From NCBI GenBank assembly GCA_029260655.1, contig JAJDCU010000050.1, positions 1 through 56,458 of the forward strand: DNA of 56,458 bases, read 5' to 3'. Position numbers and translations under genes: made by a program. The DNA is from Phycisphaeraceae bacterium. GTDB lineage: Bacteria; Planctomycetota; Phycisphaerae; Phycisphaerales; Phycisphaeraceae. The notes below the pieces were generated by a model. The model was not told the origin of the DNA. It ran no database searches and saw only the letters and a list, made by a program, of their open reading frames with translations. Numbering within the stretch: the stretch's first letter is position 1; each line of letters begins with the position of its first letter. Below are positions 15,943-25,560 of the stretch, piece by piece.

Positions 15943-16578
15943 TTAAGCCAACCGGACCTTGATCTGCATCCCGTCTGCAAAGACCACGGACACGTCGGAC
16001 CCCGCCGGGATGACATCCGATTCGGACAGACACTCGCACCGCTTGCCGTCCAGCAGGCACACACCCACCGGGCGCAAGTCAGTCAACGCCTTGCCGCGTG
16101 TGCCGACCTCCACGCTCGATTCGTGTGTCGGCGCCGGCGGGGGGACCTGCTCGTCGTAGGCCGATTCCATTTCTTCGTCGATCGACCCGAGCGTCAGCGC
16201 ACGTCCGACCGGGGTGTGGGGCCATATCTTCATCGCACCGTACAGGGCAAACGGGATCGCCAACACCGAGAGGATCGCCCCGATCAGCCCCAGCGTTGTG
16301 TCGATCCGGAACAACATCACGATCCCGCCGATCAGGCTCAACGCGGCGCAAGCTCCCAGCAACCCGCCGGAGGGAACAAACAACTCGGCAAAGAACAGCG
16401 CCACCGCCACGCCGATCAGCACCACCGCCCAGAGGATCAGCTCATTCGTACCCGGGGCCGGGGCGTTGGCGGGTGCCTGCGCCAGTGTGGTGAAACCAAA
16501 GATGAGTCCCGAAGTATGCATCGCGCCGGTATTATCCTCCAAACCCGGGCCTACGCCAAGCCCAAGCAAAACGGTCAC
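15943..16578 (-). CDS. NfeD-family membrane protein
   Basis: A 211-residue (192 from the internal ATG at 16521) membrane protein with three to four hydrophobic helices ([54 protein letters not shown]) and a C-terminal OB-fold NfeD domain ([42 protein letters not shown]). NfeD proteins partner stomatin-like or ClpP-class membrane proteases; none is adjacent. The GTG at 16578 overlaps the stop of the isomerase gene by four bases, suggesting coupling, but ATG 16521 with an upstream GGAGG is the more usual start. Confidence 0.85.
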   Translation of the reverse strand: MTVLLGLGVGPGLEDNTGAMHTSGLIFGFTTLAQAPANAPAPGTNELILWAVVLIGVAVALFFAELFVPSGGLLGACAALSLIGGIVMLFRIDTTLGLIGAILSVLAIPFALYGAMKIWPHTPVGRALTLGSIDEEMESAYDEQVPPPAPTHESSVEVGTRGKALTDLRPVGVCLLDGKRCECLSESDVIPAGSDVSVVFADGMQIKVRLA

Positions 16579-17609
16579 CGATCAAACTGGGCGTCGAACG
16601 CCAGGCCCGACGGCTTGAAGTCGATGGCATTGACAAAATCACAGGCCTCCGCCGCCCCGTGTTCGCGGTCCATCCGGCTGTCCTCCCACTCCACGCTCAA
16701 GGGCCCGGCATACCTTGCGTCGTTCAGTGCCACGATGATGTCTTCGAAGTCCACATCCCCGTGGCCCAAAGAGCGGAAGTCCCAGTAACGCCTGGGGTCC
16801 GCGAAGTCCGTATGCCCGCCGAACACGCCCACGCTCCCGTCGCCGTGGCCCCACCACACGTCCTTCATATGAACGTGGTAGATCCGGTCGGCGAACCGGC
16901 GGATGAACCGGATGTAGTCGACCCCCTGGTACGCCAGGTGCGACGGGTCGTAGTTGAACCCGAACCGCTTGTGGTTTTTGACCGCCTTGAGCGCTCGCTC
17001 GGCGGTGGCGATATCAAACGCGATCTCCGTCGGGTGGACCTCCAGCGCGAAGTTGACGTTGACCTTGTCAAAGGCATTGAGGATCGGCGTCCACCGCTTG
17101 GCGAAGTCGGCAAAACCCTTATCCCAGTAGGCCTGGTCGGTCGGGGGGAAGGCATAAATCGTGTGCCAGATGCTCGACCCGGTGAACCCATTGACGACGG
17201 CGGGATAGTCGTCCTTCTTCTTGCGCCCGGGCTTGCAGTCGATAAAGTTCCGGCAGGCCTTGGCGGAGGCGATCATCTTTCTGGCCGCGCGTTTGCGCAC
17301 GCCCTCGGGCTTACCGTCGCCCCAGACATCCTTCGGCAGGATCGATTTGTGTCGGGCGTCGATCAGGTCGCAGACCGCCTGCCCGACCAGGTGGTTGGAG
17401 ATCGCAAACGCGGTCAGCCCGTGGTCGGCGAGGATCTCCCACCGCTTCTTGCAGTACGCCTTGCTGCGCGCCGCCTGGTCCACATCGAAGTGGTCGCCCC
17501 AGCAGGCCAGCTCCAGCCCGTCGTACCCGAACCCCGCCGCCTTGGCGCAGAGGGTCTCAAACGAAAGGTCGGCCCACTGGCCGGTGAACAACGTAACGGG
17601 GCGCGGCAT
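16575..17609 (-). CDS. xylose-isomerase-like TIM-barrel sugar phosphate isomerase/epimerase
   Basis: A TIM-barrel protein of about 344 residues of the AP endonuclease 2/sugar isomerase family. It starts [21 protein letters not shown] with a GGAGG seven bases upstream, so 17609 is preferred over 17636. Metal and substrate residues appear in [10 protein letters not shown] (Glu), [13 protein letters not shown] (Asp/His), [10 protein letters not shown] and [10 protein letters not shown], the usual order for the family. These enzymes interconvert sugars or inositols and often accompany oxidoreductases, none of which is here. An approximately 160-bp copy of its 5' end lies beyond the peroxidase gene at 19941-20101. 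Confidence 0.88.
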   Translation of the reverse strand: MPRPVTLFTGQWADLSFETLCAKAAGFGYDGLELACWGDHFDVDQAARSKAYCKKRWEILADHGLTAFAISNHLVGQAVCDLIDARHKSILPKDVWGDGKPEGVRKRAARKMIASAKACRNFIDCKPGRKKKDDYPAVVNGFTGSSIWHTIYAFPPTDQAYWDKGFADFAKRWTPILNAFDKVNVNFALEVHPTEIAFDIATAERALKAVKNHKRFGFNYDPSHLAYQGVDYIRFIRRFADRIYHVHMKDVWWGHGDGSVGVFGGHTDFADPRRYWDFRSLGHGDVDFEDIIVALNDARYAGPLSVEWEDSRMDREHGAAEACDFVNAIDFKPSGLAFDAQFDR

Positions 17610-17869
17610 CGGGCTTCCTCCAGGTTTCAGTATCAATTAATGTCACGAACAGTCGTCTAGTGTGGTCGGCCTGACCAATCTTGGCAAGCCACGGTATATG
17701 GGATGTCTGGGTGTGGTCATGGATCGGTTCAGAGAGCGACCACCCAAGTTTATCCTTGTGTTTTTTGAGATAACGAAATAGGATTTACATAGGTGCGCGA
17801 AATTGTGAGTGGCGACGGTCCTCGATTATGGGGCAAGCCGCGTACCTGGGGCTAGGGGGGCGGATTCAA

Positions 17870-17891
17870 CATCACACAACGCGTTGTGATG
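17870..17891. promoter_or_regulatory. palindromic operator-like site upstream of peroxidase
   Basis: CATCACACAACGCGTTGTGATG is a near-perfect palindrome (core CAACGCGTTG, arms CATCACA/TGATG), about 80 bases upstream of the preferred peroxidase start at 17973. The surrounding 17610-17972 region contains no gene. It includes the isomerase promoter region (17610-17694), which is duplicated at 20102-20186. Confidence 0.4.
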
Positions 17892-17972
17892 CCTAAGTGG
17901 CGGTTGGGAATATCCAGCGGGCGGTTCTCATGCAAAGTGGGTGGTTTATTACATGATGATGGAGGTGCGTCC

Positions 17973-19916
17973 ATGAAGTCTGCCCCCTTCCTGTCAGTCT
18001 GGGGAGCATCTTTGATCGCAGCCGCGGTGCTGCTGCCGGTGGGGATAGTCTTCGCGGTCGATGCTCGGAGCATTGACGGGACGGGCAACAACCTTCTAGT
18101 CGCTTCCCAGGGTTCGGCCCAGACGCAGGTCATCCGTTGCTGCTACCCCGCGGCATACCCCGACGGGTTCGGCGATTCCATCGCAAGCATCTTCCAGCCT
18201 AACGCCCGCGATGTCAGCAACGCTGTGAACGCCCAGACCGGGGATCTTTTCAATGACCGCGGCCTCTCAGATTGGGTCGTCCAGTGGGGTCAATTTCTTA
18301 CGCACGACATGGACCTGACCGGAAACAGCGCCTCCAACAACACGCTCTCAACCGGCGCTCTAGGTGACTTCAGCATCGCGATCAACGATCCATCGGACCC
18401 GCTTGGGCCCAACCCGATCCCCTTCAACCGCTCTAATTACGACCCCGCGACCGGGACCCCTGACGTGATCATGACGCCTAACGGGTCTGCGCTCAACGTT
18501 CGGCAGCAGATGAACGCGGTGACTTCCTACATCGACGCGTCCAACGTCTACGGGTCAGGCAATACACGGGCGTCGGCCCTGCGGACTTTCAGTGGTGGAG
18601 AGATGGCAACATCTGCGGGCGGGCAGCTGCCGCCGCTGAACACTGCGGGCCTTGACAACGACGATCCGTTCGGGCTCGGAGCCTCTCTGTACCTCGCCGG
18701 TGACGTCCGGGCTAACGAGCAGGTCGGGCTTACCGCGACACACACACTTTTTGTCCGAGAGCACAACCGATTGGCCGACCTGTTCCAGGCGCAGGCCCCG
18801 GCGATGTCCGACGAGGATATTTACCAGACGGCACGCAAGATTGTCGGTGCCGAGATCCAATCGATCACCTACAACGAGTTCCTCCCGGCTCTGTTGGGGG
18901 CCTCCGCGCCGAGCGCCGGAGACTACGTGTACGACGACCAGGTCGACGCCTCGATCACCAACGCCTTCTCGACCGCGGCCTTCCGCTTTGGGCACAGCAT
19001 GCAATCACCACAGCTCAAGCTCGTGAACAACGGCGGCGAATCTGTCGGGGCCCTGTCGCTCAGAGATGCTTTTTTCGATCCGACCATCCTGGGCAACAAC
19101 CCATCGAACGTCGAACTCGTCCTCAAAGGGCTCGCCGCTCAGACATCACAGGAACACGACGCGGCCCTGGTCGACGACATCCGCAACTTCCTGTTCGGCC
19201 CGCCCGGCGCAGGCGGGATGGACCTGGCGGCGCTGGACATCCAGCGCGGCCGGGATCACGGCTTACAGAGGTACAACACCGCGAGGTTTTTCTACGGGTT
19301 GCCCACGATAGGTAGTTTTGCCGAGCTCACCTCAGACACCGACCTGCAGGCCGCGCTGGCATCGGTCTATGGCTCGGTTAATCAGATCGACTTGTGGGTC
19401 GGTGTCATCTCCGAAGATCATCTTGCCGGGTCGAGCGTCGGCGCCCTGACCCACGCGATCATCGCGGATCAATTCACCCGCCTGCGCGATGGAGATCGCT
19501 ACTTCTATACCGGGGACACGGACCTGCAAAGTCCGCTGGTCACATCTGTGATCGATCTGAACGGGGTCACTTTGTCACAGATCATCCAGCTCAACACCGG
19601 GCTGACCAGCCTGCAGGATAATGTGTTCTTCGCGTACGATGCGCTGGTGGGTGATTGTAACGGCGACGGGTTTATCGGGATCGAAGACCTGAGCATCATC
19701 CTCGGCGCTTGGAATATGAGCGTGACCCCCGGCAACCTGCTGGAGGGCGACACGAGTGGTGATGGGTTCGTCGGGATCGAAGACCTCAACGCGGTGCTGG
19801 GCAACTGGAACGCGGGCGCGCCGCCAGCTTCAGGGCTGCTCACCACCGTCCCGGAGCCCGGTACGCTGATGTATCTCATGGCGGGTCTGCTGGTAGCACG
19901 CAGGCGAGGCGTTTAG
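17973..19916 (+). CDS. secreted animal-type heme peroxidase with dockerin-like repeat and PEP-CTERM tail
   Basis: An exported heme peroxidase of about 647 residues. ATG 17973 has GGAGG seven bases upstream and starts a normal signal peptide; the frame is open further up but without a ribosome site. Peroxidase landmarks: distal His in [12 protein letters not shown], Arg in [12 protein letters not shown], proximal His in [10 protein letters not shown], and [10 protein letters not shown]. After the catalytic domain come two calcium-loop repeats ([14 protein letters not shown] and [14 protein letters not shown]), then [20 protein letters not shown], a PEP-CTERM sorting signal. It would be exported, cleaved by exosortase and surface-bound. 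It lies between the isomerase gene and a duplicated isomerase fragment, suggesting it arrived by insertion or rearrangement. Confidence 0.9.
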   Translation: MKSAPFLSVWGASLIAAAVLLPVGIVFAVDARSIDGTGNNLLVASQGSAQTQVIRCCYPAAYPDGFGDSIASIFQPNARDVSNAVNAQTGDLFNDRGLSDWVVQWGQFLTHDMDLTGNSASNNTLSTGALGDFSIAINDPSDPLGPNPIPFNRSNYDPATGTPDVIMTPNGSALNVRQQMNAVTSYIDASNVYGSGNTRASALRTFSGGEMATSAGGQLPPLNTAGLDNDDPFGLGASLYLAGDVRANEQVGLTATHTLFVREHNRLADLFQAQAPAMSDEDIYQTARKIVGAEIQSITYNEFLPALLGASAPSAGDYVYDDQVDASITNAFSTAAFRFGHSMQSPQLKLVNNGGESVGALSLRDAFFDPTILGNNPSNVELVLKGLAAQTSQEHDAALVDDIRNFLFGPPGAGGMDLAALDIQRGRDHGLQRYNTARFFYGLPTIGSFAELTSDTDLQAALASVYGSVNQIDLWVGVISEDHLAGSSVGALTHAIIADQFTRLRDGDRYFYTGDTDLQSPLVTSVIDLNGVTLSQIIQLNTGLTSLQDNVFFAYDALVGDCNGDGFIGIEDLSIILGAWNMSVTPGNLLEGDTSGDGFVGIEDLNAVLGNWNAGAPPASGLLTTVPEPGTLMYLMAGLLVARRRGV

Positions 19917-20101
19917 AATCCCCGCCACACCCACCGGCCCTTGCAGTACGCCTTGCTGCGCGCCGCCTGGTCCACATCGAAGTGGTCGCCCCAGCAAGCC
20001 AATTCCAGCCCGTCGTACCCGAAACCCGCCGCCTTGGCGCAGAGGGTCTCAAATGGAAGGTCGGCCCACTGGCCGGTGAACAACGTGACGGGACGCGGCA
20101 T
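19913..20101 (-). pseudogene. duplicated 5' fragment of the isomerase gene
   Basis: Positions 19941-20101 repeat 17449-17609 at a constant offset of 2492 bases with about eight differences. They encode the first about 53 residues of the isomerase ([21 protein letters not shown]...), then leave homology and stop after WVWRGF next to the end of the peroxidase gene. The homology continues upstream at the same offset, more diverged, to about 20186. It cannot encode a TIM barrel and is a truncated copy. Confidence 0.9.
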
Positions 20102-20153
20102 CGGTAACTCCTGGCGTTTGGTAGGGGATCAAACCGGACAACTCCCGGCTAGT

Positions 20154-20165
20154 TTGGTCGACCAA
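20154..20165. promoter_or_regulatory. palindrome TTGGTCGACCAA, operator candidate
   Basis: A perfect 12-bp palindrome in the duplicated upstream region of the isomerase. The equivalent position near the intact gene (17661-17676) reads TGGTC-N5-GACCA, again symmetric. Retention of TGGTC/GACCA arms in both copies suggests a regulator site, possibly GntR/FadR-like, but chance is not excluded. Confidence 0.35.
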
Positions 20166-20218
20166 GCCGGTCTTGGCAAGCGACGATCAGCTTGAGGGGA
20201 TACGGCCATGCATGCGGC

Positions 20219-22009
20219 CTACTTCCGAGCGTTGTTCCATCTCAGACGAAGTGTATGCGCCGCCATTTTGGGCTGGCGCTGCCGGGTGAATACCCCCTTG
20301 CGGTTACCCAGCACGCGGTTGGGGCCCTGCTTGGTGGCAAAGTCCGCGAAGTTCCAGACGTGCTCGCCGATCAGGAAGTCCAGCCGATCAAAGACACTTG
20401 CGGTAAGACTTATCAACTCCGATTGATACTCTTCACTGAACATCGCAGGGGGCTGCTGGTGGAACCCGGCGATCGTGTCGGCGCCGAACTCGGTCACAAG
20501 GATGGGCTTGCCGAAAACCTCGTGCAGCTCGCGCAGGTCGTGCTCGATATCCCGCTGGATCGATCCCAGGTCGCCGGGGTTCTCGTACCAGCCCTTGTAC
20601 CGGTTGACCCCGATCACATCGAACAGGTGCTCGACCTTGGCGCTGCGGGCGGGTCGGAAAGTGACGATCGAGATCGGCCGGGTCGGGTCACACTTGCGTG
20701 TTTCCTCTGCGACGGCGGTGAAGTAGGGGACCGCCGCGTCCTCACCGGTGCTGGCCTCGTTGGCGACGCTCCACATCACCACGCTCGGGTGGTTCCTGTC
20801 ACGCTCGATCAGATCGCGCATCACCTGGAGATGATGCGCCAGGGTCTTGTCGTTGACCCGTTGCTCGCAGAATATCTTCTCGCCGGCCTGATCGCCGCCG
20901 AAGAAGTTCATCCCCACCGCAGGCGCTTCATCGATCACCACGATCCCCTCACGGTCGGCCATCTGCATGATCTCTTCGCTGTAGGGATAGTGAGAGGTGC
21001 GGAAGGAATTGGCGCCGATCCATTTCATCAGGTTGAAGTCGCGGACATTCGTGGCGTGATCCAGCCCTCGCCCGCGCAGGTCGGCGTCTTCGTGCTTGCC
21101 GAAACCCCGGAAGTAGAACGGTTTGTCGTTGATCAGGAACTTTCCACCCTCGATCCTGACCGTCCTGATCCCGACCGGCAGGCGGTAAACGTCCGGTTGT
21201 CCCCCGGTGAAAGACGCGCTCACTTCCAACCGGTACAGGTAGGCGTTGCCCGGCTTCCAAAGCTTCGCGCCGTGAACGACGAGTCCGCCGCTTGGGCCGG
21301 TCGCCTCGGCCACGACCTGTCCCTCGGCATCGTGCAGAACGGCGGTAATACGGTCAGGGTTGCCATGTAGATCTGTCTCATAGCGTACGATCCCGTCTCG
21401 GCCATTAATCTCGGTCGTGACGCTGATGTCGCGTATGAAATACTTTGGCGTGCGGGTCAGGTAGACCGGCCGGTGGATGCCCGCGAAGTTGAAGAAGTCA
21501 AAGTGATAGGTCTGCCTGCGGGTCTTTCCCGATGGGTTTGCGGGGTCGTTCTTGTACGTCAGCTCTCCGGGCGGGAGGGTCGTCCAGTCCAGGATGTTGT
21601 TGACGCGAACGGTCAACCGGTTCGATGCCCCTATGATCGCCACATCCGAGATGTCCGCCTCGAAGGGCAGGAAGCCGCCGCGGTGCTCGGCCACCCGCCG
21701 GCCGTTCAACCAGACCTCGGCGTGATGCGTCACGCTCCCGAAGCGAACAGCGAGACGGCTGTCACCCCATGACGCCGGCACAAAGAACTCGCGTTGATAC
21801 CACACATCGCCGACGTGGTCACGGACCGCTGGGTCGGTCGAAATATCGTTGTAGCTGGCGGGTACGGGCATCGCCGTCGCCCCCTTCAGCGGCGACAAAT
21901 GCCAGCCCCGGTCGATACCCCGGTCGTCGGGGTCGATGATGAAGTCCCAAACGCCGCTTAGGTCCTTGGCTTCACGGGATTCACTGTCGATAGGGTAGAG
22001 GCTGCTCAT
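20219..22009 (-). CDS. uidA: glycoside hydrolase family 2, beta-glucuronidase-like
   Basis: An enzyme of about 596 residues with the GH2 plan: sugar-binding domain (LSGVWDFIIDPDD..., WYQREFFVP, NGRRVAEHRGGFLPFEADI), Ig-like domain, then a TIM barrel. The acid/base Glu is in WSVANEAST and the nucleophile Glu in ILVTEFGADT. FNFAGIHRPVYL, SHYPYSEEIMQMADREGIVVIDE and NRYKGWY match beta-glucuronidases. Start MSSLYPIDSESREAKDLSG (22009) matches the length of known enzymes; nine extra codons upstream are possible. No signal peptide, so it is probably cytoplasmic and acts on imported glucuronides. It follows the MFS-acyltransferase gene on the same strand. Confidence 0.9.
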   Translation of the reverse strand: MSSLYPIDSESREAKDLSGVWDFIIDPDDRGIDRGWHLSPLKGATAMPVPASYNDISTDPAVRDHVGDVWYQREFFVPASWGDSRLAVRFGSVTHHAEVWLNGRRVAEHRGGFLPFEADISDVAIIGASNRLTVRVNNILDWTTLPPGELTYKNDPANPSGKTRRQTYHFDFFNFAGIHRPVYLTRTPKYFIRDISVTTEINGRDGIVRYETDLHGNPDRITAVLHDAEGQVVAEATGPSGGLVVHGAKLWKPGNAYLYRLEVSASFTGGQPDVYRLPVGIRTVRIEGGKFLINDKPFYFRGFGKHEDADLRGRGLDHATNVRDFNLMKWIGANSFRTSHYPYSEEIMQMADREGIVVIDEAPAVGMNFFGGDQAGEKIFCEQRVNDKTLAHHLQVMRDLIERDRNHPSVVMWSVANEASTGEDAAVPYFTAVAEETRKCDPTRPISIVTFRPARSAKVEHLFDVIGVNRYKGWYENPGDLGSIQRDIEHDLRELHEVFGKPILVTEFGADTIAGFHQQPPAMFSEEYQSELISLTASVFDRLDFLIGEHVWNFADFATKQGPNRVLGNRKGVFTRQRQPKMAAHTLRLRWNNARK

Positions 22010-22081
22010 GGGCTCGTGCTCAACAGCATAGCTCAAACCATCGCTCCGGGTCGTTGCAACTTTAGTCTGGCGGGCCTCTCG

Positions 22082-23965
22082 TCAGCCTTTGAAGCTGTGT
22101 GAAAGGTCTTGCAATCTTCGCCGCAGGTCCTCGGTGATCTGCTTGGCATCATCCTGTTCATCGGGCCGGTACGGCTCGCCGAACACGACGACCGATCGGC
22201 TGGGCTGGAGTATGTGCAGGACCATGCTGTCGCGCAGCGGGGTGCCTTGTATCCAGACCGGGACGATGGTTGCGCCGCTGCGCTTGGCGATCATCCCGAT
22301 CCCCGGCTCCATCGGCCTAAGCTCGCGCTTCGTCCGCTGAAGACCGCCTTCCGGGAACAGCCCGACGACCTCGCCCTGTTTGAGGGCATCGACGATCTGA
22401 CGGATATTGGCGATGTCGCCGCCGTTGCGCTCCAAGGCGATCGGCTTGATCGCCCGCCACAGGAACCAGGCGATCGCTAACTGATACTCCCTGAGCATCA
22501 CCCATCGCACGATCCGCTGCGAGCCGGCCTGCATGATGAACGGGTCCAGCGCGGTGGTGTGGTTGGCCGCGAGGATGACCGGGCCCTTAGCGGGGACGTG
22601 GTGTCGCCCGACGACGGTCAGCCGATGCCAGACCAGGCACACCAACCGCCCCAGACGCCAAAGCGCGTTGGCTAAACGGTTGGGCATCGGGCCGTGGATC
22701 AGGTAGTTCACCAGGCCGATCACGCCGATGAAGATCAGTGACGCACCCAAGGCGTACAGGGCGTAGATGATGTTCCGGTCGGCGTCCTTGAGACGCCAGA
22801 TCATGAAGTAGGTCGCCACACTGAAGATCGTGTTGACCATCGAGTTGATGCCCATAACCCGACCGCGCATGTAGTTGGGGGTCACCGACTGAAGCAGTGT
22901 GAGCACGGTGATGATGACGATGTTTCCGAAAAAGCCGATGAGGAATGCCGCCGCGTACGTGGCGGGTTTCCACGGCACCAGCGCAAACAGCAGCACACAG
23001 ACGCCGACCGCCGCCAGTGCGCTTAGGGTCAGTACCGACGATTCCCTGCGTGTCCTGATGATGACGACGAACACGGCCCCGGCCAGCAGACCCACACCTA
23101 TGGCGGTACTGAGTGTCGTAAACGCGGTCTTCAGATTATCTCCCTGTAACCCGTAGTGGCCCTTGACGACCCCGGGGATGCCACTGGTGACCGTAGCCGC
23201 GGAGGACCACACCAGCACCCCCAGCACGATCAAGGTGACCACCCGCCTGTGCCGGGAAACGTAACGCGCCGCCTGCCAGAAACTCCTGGGCGCCGCTTTC
23301 GCGCCAGCCGGTCGCTCCGCGGTCGGGCGCAGGAAAGCGAAGAACGTGCCGGAGACCAGGTAGAACAGCGCCCCCATCAGCAGACCGTTACGGACACTGG
23401 TGGCCTGATCGGCCTTGATGATCCAGCCGCCGACAAGAAAACCGATCATCGAGGCGACGACGTTGATGACGAGGATCACCGCGTTGCCGGATTGCAGTTG
23501 CGCGGTCGGGATGATCTGGGGGATGATCGCGTTGCGTGTGGGGTTGAAGACTGCGGCGAAGCATCCGATGGCGGCCAGCGCCAGATAGACTTTCCAGTGA
23601 TGGTCGTGGGGGATGTCGGCCGGGCCGCCCGCCTGGGCCACAGCGAAGAAAGCCAGAAGCAGGATCAGGCCGCGCGCCTCGTCACAACTCAACAGCATCC
23701 ATTTCCGCGGCAGGCGGTCGGCCAGCCAGCCGCCGGGGATGCTGAAGAAGATGTAAGGCAGGAAGAAAAAGAACTGGGTGGACGCCTGGATCGAGGTTGA
23801 GTCGGTCGACCCGTGGATCATGCCGCCCAAGAGCGCCCAGGCTCCGAGCATGATCATCCGGTCACCGAACCCGCTGGCGGCGGTGCTGGTCCACATCAGC
23901 GTGAAGCTGAGGTTACGCCACAAGGGGGATGGGGGATTGATGGCTGGGGATTGGGGGGTGGGCAT
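22082..23965 (-). CDS. MFS transporter fused to 1-acylglycerol-3-phosphate acyltransferase
   Basis: A 627-residue fusion. Residues 1-420 form a 12-helix major facilitator similar to the lysophospholipid flippase LplT (GDRMIMLGAWALLGG, IFFSIPGGWLADRLPRKW, AVFNPTRNAIIPQIIP). Residues 430-627 form a PlsC-type acyltransferase with NHTTALDPF (HX4D) and GLFPEGGLQRT. LplT and Aas are separate or fused proteins in other bacteria; together they return and reacylate lysophospholipids. No acyl-CoA/ACP synthetase domain is present, unlike full Aas. The first about 14 residues (MPTPQSPAINPPSP) are encoded by a G-rich intergenic-type repeat, so the true start may be a little downstream. Confidence 0.9.
   Translation of the reverse strand: MPTPQSPAINPPSPLWRNLSFTLMWTSTAASGFGDRMIMLGAWALLGGMIHGSTDSTSIQASTQFFFFLPYIFFSIPGGWLADRLPRKWMLLSCDEARGLILLLAFFAVAQAGGPADIPHDHHWKVYLALAAIGCFAAVFNPTRNAIIPQIIPTAQLQSGNAVILVINVVASMIGFLVGGWIIKADQATSVRNGLLMGALFYLVSGTFFAFLRPTAERPAGAKAAPRSFWQAARYVSRHRRVVTLIVLGVLVWSSAATVTSGIPGVVKGHYGLQGDNLKTAFTTLSTAIGVGLLAGAVFVVIIRTRRESSVLTLSALAAVGVCVLLFALVPWKPATYAAAFLIGFFGNIVIITVLTLLQSVTPNYMRGRVMGINSMVNTIFSVATYFMIWRLKDADRNIIYALYALGASLIFIGVIGLVNYLIHGPMPNRLANALWRLGRLVCLVWHRLTVVGRHHVPAKGPVILAANHTTALDPFIMQAGSQRIVRWVMLREYQLAIAWFLWRAIKPIALERNGGDIANIRQIVDALKQGEVVGLFPEGGLQRTKRELRPMEPGIGMIAKRSGATIVPVWIQGTPLRDSMVLHILQPSRSVVVFGEPYRPDEQDDAKQITEDLRRRLQDLSHSFKG
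23924..23962. repeat. G-rich quadruplex-capable tract overlapping the MFS gene start
   Basis: The plus strand shows runs of 5, 5, 4, 6 and 3 G with short spacers, including GGGGATTGGGG as in the repeat at 91-117. It covers codons 2-14 of the MFS-acyltransferase gene as annotated. It may be the same repeat family, captured as coding sequence or as the 5' leader. Confidence 0.55.
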
Positions 23966-24045
23966 GCGGATGGTCTGCTACCGTTGAAGGGACGACGGAT
24001 AGTCTACATCCGTCATCGACCCTCGACCATTCCCCTTGCCACTGC

Positions 24046-24858
24046 TTAGTCCCGCTTGTCACGTTCGATGAAGGCGTAGGCGTTGTGGTTGTGGATCGAC
24101 TCGTAGTTGGTGCTGTTGATCTGATACCAGCAGATGCGGTCTTCGTCGTCCAGCACCAACGCCAGGTCACGGACGATGTCCTCGACGAACTTGGGGTTCT
24201 CGAAGGCGTCCTCGGTGACAAACTTTTCGTCAGGCCTCTTGAGGACGGCGAAGACCTGCGTGCTTGCCGCCTGCTCGACGATCTGGAACAGGTCCTCGAT
24301 CCACATGCTCTTGCCGGGGCAGAAGCGCACCTGGGCCTCGATCTCACACCGCTGGTTGTGCGCTCCGTACTTCGAGATCTCCTTGGAGCAGGGGCACAGG
24401 CTGGTCGCCGGGACCTTGATCCCCATCACAAAGTCGTCCTTAGCGTTGCTTGTGCATGCGAACGACACCTCGATGTCGATCTTCCCGACCTGCCCGGTCA
24501 CCGGGGCCTTCTTGTCGATGAAGTAGGGGAACGACAGCTCCAGGTGGGCCTCCTCGGCCTCGAGCCGGTGCTTGATATCGTGGCAGATCTCCATCAACTG
24601 ATCGGAGCGCATCGAGTCGTGGTGGCGGTTGAGCACCTCCAGAAACCGGCTCATATGCGTGCCCTTCTGGTGGTGGGGCAGGGAGACATACATGTTGACG
24701 TTCGCGACCGTGTTCTGTCCGCCGCCGGTGGCCGGACAGTGCAGCCGGATCGGGTAGCGGATATCCTTCACCCCGACCTTGTCGATGGCGACTTTACGGT
24801 GGTCCTGGCTGCCCTGTACATCGGGCATGCCTTTGTCAACGGCGTTTTTCACGGTCAT
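24046..24858 (-). CDS. folE2: GTP cyclohydrolase FolE2 (type IB)
   Basis: About 270 residues of the FolE2/MptA family, which makes dihydroneopterin triphosphate from GTP for folate. Start MTVKNAVDKGMPDVQ (24858) matches the family; the open frame runs 71 codons further upstream into non-homologous sequence. Diagnostic segments: VGVKDIRYPI, VSLPHHQKGTHMSRFLEVLN, the metal Cys in SLCPCSKEISKYGAHNQR, and the late NYESIHNHNAYAFIE. FolE2 enzymes tolerate several metals and often replace FolE under zinc limitation. No folate genes are adjacent; the MFS fusion follows after 80 bases on the same strand. Confidence 0.95.
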   Translation of the reverse strand: MTVKNAVDKGMPDVQGSQDHRKVAIDKVGVKDIRYPIRLHCPATGGGQNTVANVNMYVSLPHHQKGTHMSRFLEVLNRHHDSMRSDQLMEICHDIKHRLEAEEAHLELSFPYFIDKKAPVTGQVGKIDIEVSFACTSNAKDDFVMGIKVPATSLCPCSKEISKYGAHNQRCEIEAQVRFCPGKSMWIEDLFQIVEQAASTQVFAVLKRPDEKFVTEDAFENPKFVEDIVRDLALVLDDEDRICWYQINSTNYESIHNHNAYAFIERDKRD

Positions 24859-25040
24859 GATGGATCCTGGCGGTCGGGGGTGGGGACGGGTGCCCGTCCG
24901 TATCGGCAATATTAGGCAGGCTAACGCCCGCAGGCAATTACCGGCCAAATGGCCTGTATGCACATCAGCCGGGGCTGGGCCTGCCTGGCCAAGGTCGGTT
25001 AGCATAGACTCTCGCAGACACGGCGGCCTTGGAGCGCGGC

Positions 25041-25490
25041 ATGGCAAGCAAAAAAAAACCGAGCCGATCAAGCGGCCACGTCGGCGTGGTGGTCGATCAC
25101 GCGGTCTACCGCAGCTTCAGCCAGTTCGCCGGGGCTCAGGCTTGGTCTCCGGCGGTCAACGTCTATGAGGTCGGCAGTCAACTGCAGGTCTGCGTGGACC
25201 TGTCGGGGATCGACCGCGAGAAGATCGACGTGCGGATCGAGCCCGGCCGGCTGACGGTCAGCGGGGTACGCCATGCGCCCGAACCGCAGGCGGAATCCCC
25301 CGGCTCCGGCCTGGCCCCCCCGGCTTCTGATTCTGATGACGCGGCCCGACAGATGAAGATCCTAACCATGGAAGTCGACTACGGCGCGTTTCAGCGGGTG
25401 ATCCAGATCACACAGCAGATCGACCTGGACCGGGTCCGCAGCGAGTACCGCCGGGGCCTGCTGTGGATTGTCTTGCCGTATAAAAAATAG
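25041..25490 (+). CDS. Hsp20/alpha-crystallin small heat shock protein
   Basis: A small heat shock protein of about 149 residues that holds unfolded proteins. The alpha-crystallin domain is seen as WSPAVNVYEVGSQLQVCVDLSGIDREKIDVRIEPGRLTVSGVR, then after an acidic Pro/Ser insert, YGAFQRVIQI and the end RRGLLWIVLPYKK. It begins with a Lys-rich MASKKKPSRSS. ATG 25041 follows GGAGCG; TTG 25029 is less likely. The lon gene starts 71 bases downstream on the same strand, a sensible proteostasis pair. Confidence 0.9.
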   Translation: MASKKKPSRSSGHVGVVVDHAVYRSFSQFAGAQAWSPAVNVYEVGSQLQVCVDLSGIDREKIDVRIEPGRLTVSGVRHAPEPQAESPGSGLAPPASDSDDAARQMKILTMEVDYGAFQRVIQITQQIDLDRVRSEYRRGLLWIVLPYKK

Positions 25491-25560
25491 TTGTGTTACG
25501 AGATGATACAGACGCCCTCCGCATCCCAGCCCACGACCGACAGCCAGGGGAAACCCGACA

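Noticed and set aside
20192-21370. 392-residue frame antisense to beta-glucuronidase
   Set aside because: Mirror of a well-supported GH2 gene; composition is typical of a shadow frame.
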